The translations under genes and the position numbers were made by a program. Positions 6,252 to 9,060 of a stretch of 9,060 bases of DNA are shown piece by piece (the stretch's first letter is position 1; every line of letters begins with the position of its first letter). The stretch is from Campylobacterota bacterium (lineage in GTDB: Bacteria > Campylobacterota > Campylobacteria > Campylobacterales > Sulfurovaceae), in contig DRQB01000005.1 in assembly GCA_011330645.1 (NCBI GenBank), forward strand, positions 1 through 9,060, in the 5' to 3' direction. Below the pieces are notes generated by a model that was not told the origin of the DNA, searched no databases, and worked only from the letters and a program-made list of their open reading frames with translations.

Positions 6252-7334
6252 ATGGAAAAGAAAAGTATCTTTAAAAAAATAGATGAACTCTATACAAAAG
6301 TAACCAAAGTGATTATTGGTGATATTCCACATGATGGAGAGTCACAAGATATTTCTTCTCAAGATAAAAAGTCTACTCCTTCTCAAAACCAAGAAAGCAA
6401 TGTACAAAGTACGTTATTAATAGTCAAAGAGAAAATTTTAAATCTTGGAAAACCCAATGATGAAAAAGCACTGCTTTATACAGAAGTAGTTAAAAGAGAA
6501 AAACAAGAAGCAAAAGAATCTACAAAAAAATCAAGAGAAGTAAAAAAAGTTACCAAAACAGTCACAGACAGTAAAGCAACTGCTTCGTTAACAACAAAAA
6601 AAACTCTCAGTAAAAAAGTACCTACGAAAAAAACTGTTACTACTAAAAAAGAGACAAGTAAAAAGACACCTAGTAAAAAAACCAAAAATACTACAACTAC
6701 GACTGAAAAAACTACAAAAAAACCTGTATCACCCAAAAAGTCTTCTACTCAAAAAACTGTTGCTAAAAAAGAAACAAAAGTTGAAACTGATAAAAAAACA
6801 GCAGCAACTAAGAAAACTGCTCTAGCAAAAAAGCCAAGTAGTACAAAAAAAACTGCCACGAAAAAAGCACCAGAAACAAAAAGTAAGTCCACTGCATCTA
6901 AAGCTGAGAAAACGGTTACTAAAAAGAAAACAACCTCAAGTAAACTGACGACAAAGACAACAGCCACATCCACTCAAGCTAAATCTGCCCCAAGAGGTGC
7001 GAAAAAAGCAGCAAAAATTGCTCTGTATATTAAAGACATAAAAAAACATTACGGTGAAGTAGATGAAGCATTTGTAGCCATCATAGTCAAGAACCTTGGA
7101 CCATCCATCTATAAAAAAGATGCTGAATTGGTATCTTGTTCCGATCCAAAAGAACTCGATACTGTACGTAAAAATTTTCTTATGAAAAAACTAGGCATTG
7201 ATGCTAGTAAAGGTGTTCTTGATGCTGCTATTCAAGATGTATGTCAAGAATTAAAATCTACACGTACAAAATACCGTGCTACATTCTACTATGCGCTTGC
7301 CAAAAAGTTTAAAAAAGAGTCAGTACTTAGTTAA
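6252..7334 (+). CDS. Histone H1-like Lys-rich tail fused to a DUF2853-type domain
   Basis: The 360-residue protein has three parts. Residues 1-80 are mixed and mildly polar, with a KIDELYTKVTKVIIGDIP start. Residues 81-245 are a low-complexity tail of Lys, Thr, Ser, Ala and Val, about 30% Lys, with some twenty KK doublets in TKKT-like units and no aromatic residue, Gly, Cys or Ile. Residues from about 250 to the end form a compact domain: IALYIKDIKKHYGEVDEAFVAIIVKNLG, then LVSCSDPKELDTVRKNFLMKKLG, DAAIQDVCQELK and RATFYYALAKKF. This matches the family DUF2853 as remembered, which normally stands alone at about 110 residues and has no known function. The tail resembles bacterial H1-like proteins (AlgP, chlamydial Hc2), which bind DNA non-specifically, so a nucleoid role is inferred. 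It is convergent with the VF530 gene, four bases overlapping. A strong terminator follows the stop. Confidence 0.85.
   Translation: MEKKSIFKKIDELYTKVTKVIIGDIPHDGESQDISSQDKKSTPSQNQESNVQSTLLIVKEKILNLGKPNDEKALLYTEVVKREKQEAKESTKKSREVKKVTKTVTDSKATASLTTKKTLSKKVPTKKTVTTKKETSKKTPSKKTKNTTTTTEKTTKKPVSPKKSSTQKTVAKKETKVETDKKTAATKKTALAKKPSSTKKTATKKAPETKSKSTASKAEKTVTKKKTTSSKLTTKTTATSTQAKSAPRGAKKAAKIALYIKDIKKHYGEVDEAFVAIIVKNLGPSIYKKDAELVSCSDPKELDTVRKNFLMKKLGIDASKGVLDAAIQDVCQELKSTRTKYRATFYYALAKKFKKESVLS
6492..6986 (+). repeat. Low-complexity Lys/Thr codon region with A-tracts
   Basis: This is the DNA behind the basic tail. It is dominated by AAA, AAG and ACN codons and is very purine-rich on the plus strand. 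It holds several homopolymers: A7 at 6524-6530, A7 at 6542-6548, A8 at 6596-6603 and A7 at 6716-6722. The units (roughly ACT AAA AAA ACT) are degenerate rather than exact tandem copies. Confidence 0.8.
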
Positions 7335-7588
7335 TCACTCGCAGAAGGAGTCTTTTGCTCCTTCTTATTTTTCAACATCTCCAAATACAATGCTTCGACT
7401 TTGGCTCTTGCCCATGGAGTCTTTCGTAAAAATTTCAAACATGATTTGATGCTGGGATTACTGTTAAAACAGTTGATTCTTATCCGTCTATCTAACTCAT
7501 CCCATCCGTAGTGTGCTTCTAACTCTTCTAAAATTTGTACCAGTTTAACCCCATGCATAGGATTATTTTTATGTTCATTGTTTTCCAT
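7331..7588 (-). CDS. VF530-type small DNA-binding protein
   Basis: This 85-residue protein matches the VF530 family (formerly DUF2132), small helical proteins annotated as DNA-binding. Recognisable features are NNPMHGVKLVQILEELEAHYGWDEL (8-32), RRIRINCFNSNPSIKSCLKFLRKTPWAR (34-61) and KVEALYLEML. The family core ends near residue 70. The last 14 residues (KNKKEQKTPSASD region) lie beyond it and are encoded by the terminator of the opposite gene. The start ATG (7586-7588) is preceded by AGG at 6-8 bases, which lies within the stop of the membrane-protein gene, so it is the last member of the minus-strand operon. Its stop codon interlocks with that of the H1-like gene. The family assignment is confident; its cellular role is not established. 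Confidence 0.88.
   Translation of the reverse strand: MENNEHKNNPMHGVKLVQILEELEAHYGWDELDRRIRINCFNSNPSIKSCLKFLRKTPWARAKVEALYLEMLKNKKEQKTPSASD
7343..7372 (+). terminator. Rho-independent terminator of the H1-like gene
   Basis: A perfect 8-bp stem AGAAGGAG (7343-7350) / CTCCTTCT (7358-7365) with a 7-base loop is followed directly by TATTTTT. It begins nine bases after the H1-like stop codon. The T-run is on the plus strand only, so it terminates rightward transcription. It lies wholly inside the VF530 coding sequence on the other strand, where it encodes residues 73-82. Confidence 0.85.
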
Positions 7589-7594
7589 ATCGAC

Positions 7595-8170
7595 CTATTT
7601 CACATTTGCCATAATTTGTTGACTAATTTGTTTCCTGCTATGTTCACTCTCTTCATCTAATTCACCTACCAAATCTGCACGTATATAGATGGTTAACTTT
7701 GCCAAGGCATCAGAAACTAAATCCGCATCTTCTATGCTGACGCTCTTATCTTGGGCAATCTTTTCATTAAAAACATTTAAAAAATTTCTATACTCTTTCA
7801 ATACAGGAGGAGAAGCAAAAATGGCTAATCTATGTGTATGAAAACGCAGTTTTGTAAGTTCACTTTCATCTATCTCACCTAGTAACATTATCTCTTCAAT
7901 CGTATCAATAAGGTTTTGATAGGTTTGTGTTTTTAATTCTATAAACTTTACACTCTGCTCTTTTTCAAGTTCAACAGATGTCTGCTTGTTTAAAAGCATA
8001 GCGGTAATAAGTATGGTCGCGATAGTACCTAATACTATAAGTAAAATTTCTTGGGTAAATGGCATCTTATCTGCCATATGGTAAGCCAATCGCAGGAAGA
8101 AGTATCCTCCTACGAAAACTACGCTGCTAAGCAGCATTAAAAGGGTGTTATTTGTAAACCACTGTTTCAT
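7595..8170 (-). CDS. Two-helix membrane protein of unknown function
   Basis: This 191-residue protein was not assigned to a named family. Two hydrophobic helices are clear, about 9-29 (TLLMLLSSVVFVGGYFFLRLA) and 41-60 (EILLIVLGTIATILITAMLL), separated by a short polar loop, which predicts both ends in the cytoplasm. From residue 61 onward it is soluble and charged, mostly helical, with a likely coiled-coil stretch (ELEKEQSVKFIELKTQTYQNLIDTIEEIM) and a further helical part with LRFHTHRLAIFASPPVLKEYRNFLN. There is no signal-peptide cleavage site and no enzyme motif. It is third in the operon, 15 bases after the second hsp20 and 6 bases before the VF530 gene. Its ribosome-binding site is weak (AAAGAGA), consistent with translation coupled to hsp20. 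It may anchor or sense something at the inner membrane; this is a guess. Confidence 0.82.
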   Translation of the reverse strand: MKQWFTNNTLLMLLSSVVFVGGYFFLRLAYHMADKMPFTQEILLIVLGTIATILITAMLLNKQTSVELEKEQSVKFIELKTQTYQNLIDTIEEIMLLGEIDESELTKLRFHTHRLAIFASPPVLKEYRNFLNVFNEKIAQDKSVSIEDADLVSDALAKLTIYIRADLVGELDEESEHSRKQISQQIMANVK

Positions 8171-8185
8171 GTGTCTCTTTATATT

Positions 8186-8611
8186 TTATTTGACAGCAAT
8201 ACTCTTTGCTTTTCTTGACTCTTCTTTCTCAAGCGTTACATAAAGTCTGCCATCTTCATATTGTGCATCTACCTTTGAGGTATCTATCCCTTCTGGTAGC
8301 ACAAAACTTCTACTAATCATACCAAAATTACTCTCACAAAGATAATAATCTTCTTTTTTTACCTCATTTTTCATCTTACGTACGGCTTTGATAGTCAAGA
8401 TATTCTCTTCCACCTGAAGATCAATATCTTCTTTTCTTACACCAGGTAAATCTATCTCAATTTTAAAGGTATCATTACCCTTTTTAGCTAAGTTGGCAAA
8501 AGGAAGATGGCTTGCCACATTGGCAAAAGCATCTTTTGCAACTTCTAGACCATGTTCAATTTTCTCTTCTACACTTTGTCCTAACTCTTTTGCTGTATTT
8601 ACTAGTTCCAT
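8186..8611 (-). CDS. Small heat shock protein (Hsp20 family), second copy
   Basis: Small heat shock proteins are ATP-independent holdases that bind unfolding proteins and keep them refoldable. The alpha-crystallin domain covers about residues 46-130: FKIEIDLPGVRKEDIDLQVEENILTIKA, then SFVLPEGIDTSKVDAQYEDGRLYVTLEK with the conserved A-x(4)-G-x-L pattern. The C-terminus ends KSIAVK, so the oligomerising I-x-I motif is I-x-V (138-140). The N-terminal 40 residues form a likely amphipathic helix (ELGQSVEEKIEHGLEVAKDAFANVASHLPF), unlike the short N-terminus of its neighbour. It starts 10 bases after the first hsp20, with a strong AAGGAGG overlapping that gene's stop codon. The two paralogues are clearly diverged, and hetero-oligomers are possible, as for IbpA and IbpB in E. 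coli (inference). Confidence 0.94.
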   Translation of the reverse strand: MELVNTAKELGQSVEEKIEHGLEVAKDAFANVASHLPFANLAKKGNDTFKIEIDLPGVRKEDIDLQVEENILTIKAVRKMKNEVKKEDYYLCESNFGMISRSFVLPEGIDTSKVDAQYEDGRLYVTLEKEESRKAKSIAVK

Positions 8612-8616
8612 CTTAA

Positions 8617-8623
8617 CCTCCTT
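8617..8623 (-). promoter_or_regulatory. Strong ribosome-binding site of the second hsp20
   Basis: On the minus strand AAGGAGG lies five bases before the ATG. Its first two bases are the AA of the upstream gene's TAA stop. This predicts efficient reinitiation and coupled synthesis of both chaperones. Confidence 0.75.
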
Positions 8624-9056
8624 ATTTGATCTCTATTTTTTTAGGTTTTGCATCTTCAACTTTAAGTTTAGGAATAATCACTTCCAAAACACCATCACTT
8701 GATTCGGCATGGATGTTTTCCACATCTATCTTCTCTGGCAAGGTAAAACTTCTGCTAAATTTACCATAGACGGACTCTACCTTGTAGTATTCATCCTCTT
8801 TGACTTCATCTTTGTATTTACGCTCTCCTGAAATGGTCAATATATTGTCTTCAGTCGTAATCTCTATATCTTCTTTTTTAATACCTGGAAGATCAAGCTC
8901 CACATGGTAAGCAAACTCACCTTCACGCGTATTTACCACTGGTACAAAAGAAGAGATACTCTCCTCTTGTAAAGAATCAAGCTGATTTAACAGTTGATTC
9001 ACTACACCTAAACCACGTCTTGCACTGCTGTATGGGTTATATCTTGTTACTAACAT
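8622..9056 (-). CDS. Small heat shock protein (Hsp20 family), first copy
   Basis: This is the operon's leading chaperone, 144 residues. The N-terminal arm MLVTRYNPYSS is typical of bacterial Hsp20 and supports the start at ATG 9054-9056. The alpha-crystallin domain covers about residues 45-130: FAYHVELDLPGIKKEDIEITTEDNILTISGERK, then KFSRSFTLPEKIDVENIHAESSDGVLEVIIPK with the A-x(4)-G-x-L motif at 117-124. The C-terminal tail ends PKKIEIK, a canonical I-x-I motif at 141-143 that docks onto neighbouring subunits. Only four bases upstream are in the window, so the promoter and any heat-shock control (HrcA/CIRCE, HspR) cannot be seen. Downstream genes follow at 10, 15 and 6 bases, making this the probable first gene of a four-gene operon. 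Confidence 0.95.
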   Translation of the reverse strand: MLVTRYNPYSSARRGLGVVNQLLNQLDSLQEESISSFVPVVNTREGEFAYHVELDLPGIKKEDIEITTEDNILTISGERKYKDEVKEDEYYKVESVYGKFSRSFTLPEKIDVENIHAESSDGVLEVIIPKLKVEDAKPKKIEIK

Positions 9057-9060
9057 TATG

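Noticed and set aside
6476..6973. Two long minus-strand open frames (6476-6736 and 6749-6973) rich in Val, Phe and Leu that look like membrane proteins
   Set aside because: They are the reverse complement of Lys/Thr codons (AAA gives TTT, ACN gives NGT), have no ribosome-binding site, and lie inside the well-supported H1-like gene.
6492..6986. Possible tandem repeat or CRISPR-like array
   Set aside because: Units are degenerate Lys/Thr codons without conserved repeats and unique spacers; the pattern is explained by protein composition.

Overview
The window is AT-rich, densely coding chromosomal DNA. It most likely comes from a member of the Campylobacterota (Epsilonproteobacteria), perhaps a Sulfurovum- or Sulfurimonas-like sulfur oxidiser. 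The grounds are the AT-rich base use, the uvrD-truB-ispE gene block known from Campylobacter and relatives, a TruB of the short Campylobacter type, and the protein style. This placement is inference; no rRNA or other marker lies in the window. No tRNA, rRNA, CRISPR array, insertion sequence or phage gene was seen.

Left end (1-1500): the 3' part of a gene open to the window edge encodes a small protein whose body resembles the ClpXP adaptor SspB. It converges on a LysR-family regulator on the minus strand. The regulator is divergent from the next block across a 203-bp region with promoter-like elements facing both ways and a 29-bp inverted repeat.

Centre (1508-5180): a tight plus-strand operon holds a UvrD/PcrA helicase (DNA repair), TruB (tRNA U55 pseudouridine) and IspE (isoprenoid kinase of the MEP pathway). 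Both gene junctions have overlapping stop and start codons. csrA, which sits between truB and ispE in Campylobacter, is absent here.

Right centre (5256-7334): a membrane fatty acid desaturase with a full set of histidine boxes is followed by a two-part protein. Its long aromatic-free Lys/Thr tail resembles bacterial histone H1-like proteins, and it is joined to a C-terminal DUF2853-type domain.

Right end (7331-9056, minus strand): a compact operon reads hsp20, second hsp20, a two-helix membrane protein of unknown function, and a VF530-type DNA-binding protein, with gaps of only 6-15 bases. The H1-like gene and the VF530 gene converge with interlocked stop codons. The terminator of the first is embedded in the coding end of the second. 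The right side therefore groups chaperones, a membrane desaturase and two putative nucleoid proteins, which suggests (inference) a stress or envelope/nucleoid maintenance neighbourhood.
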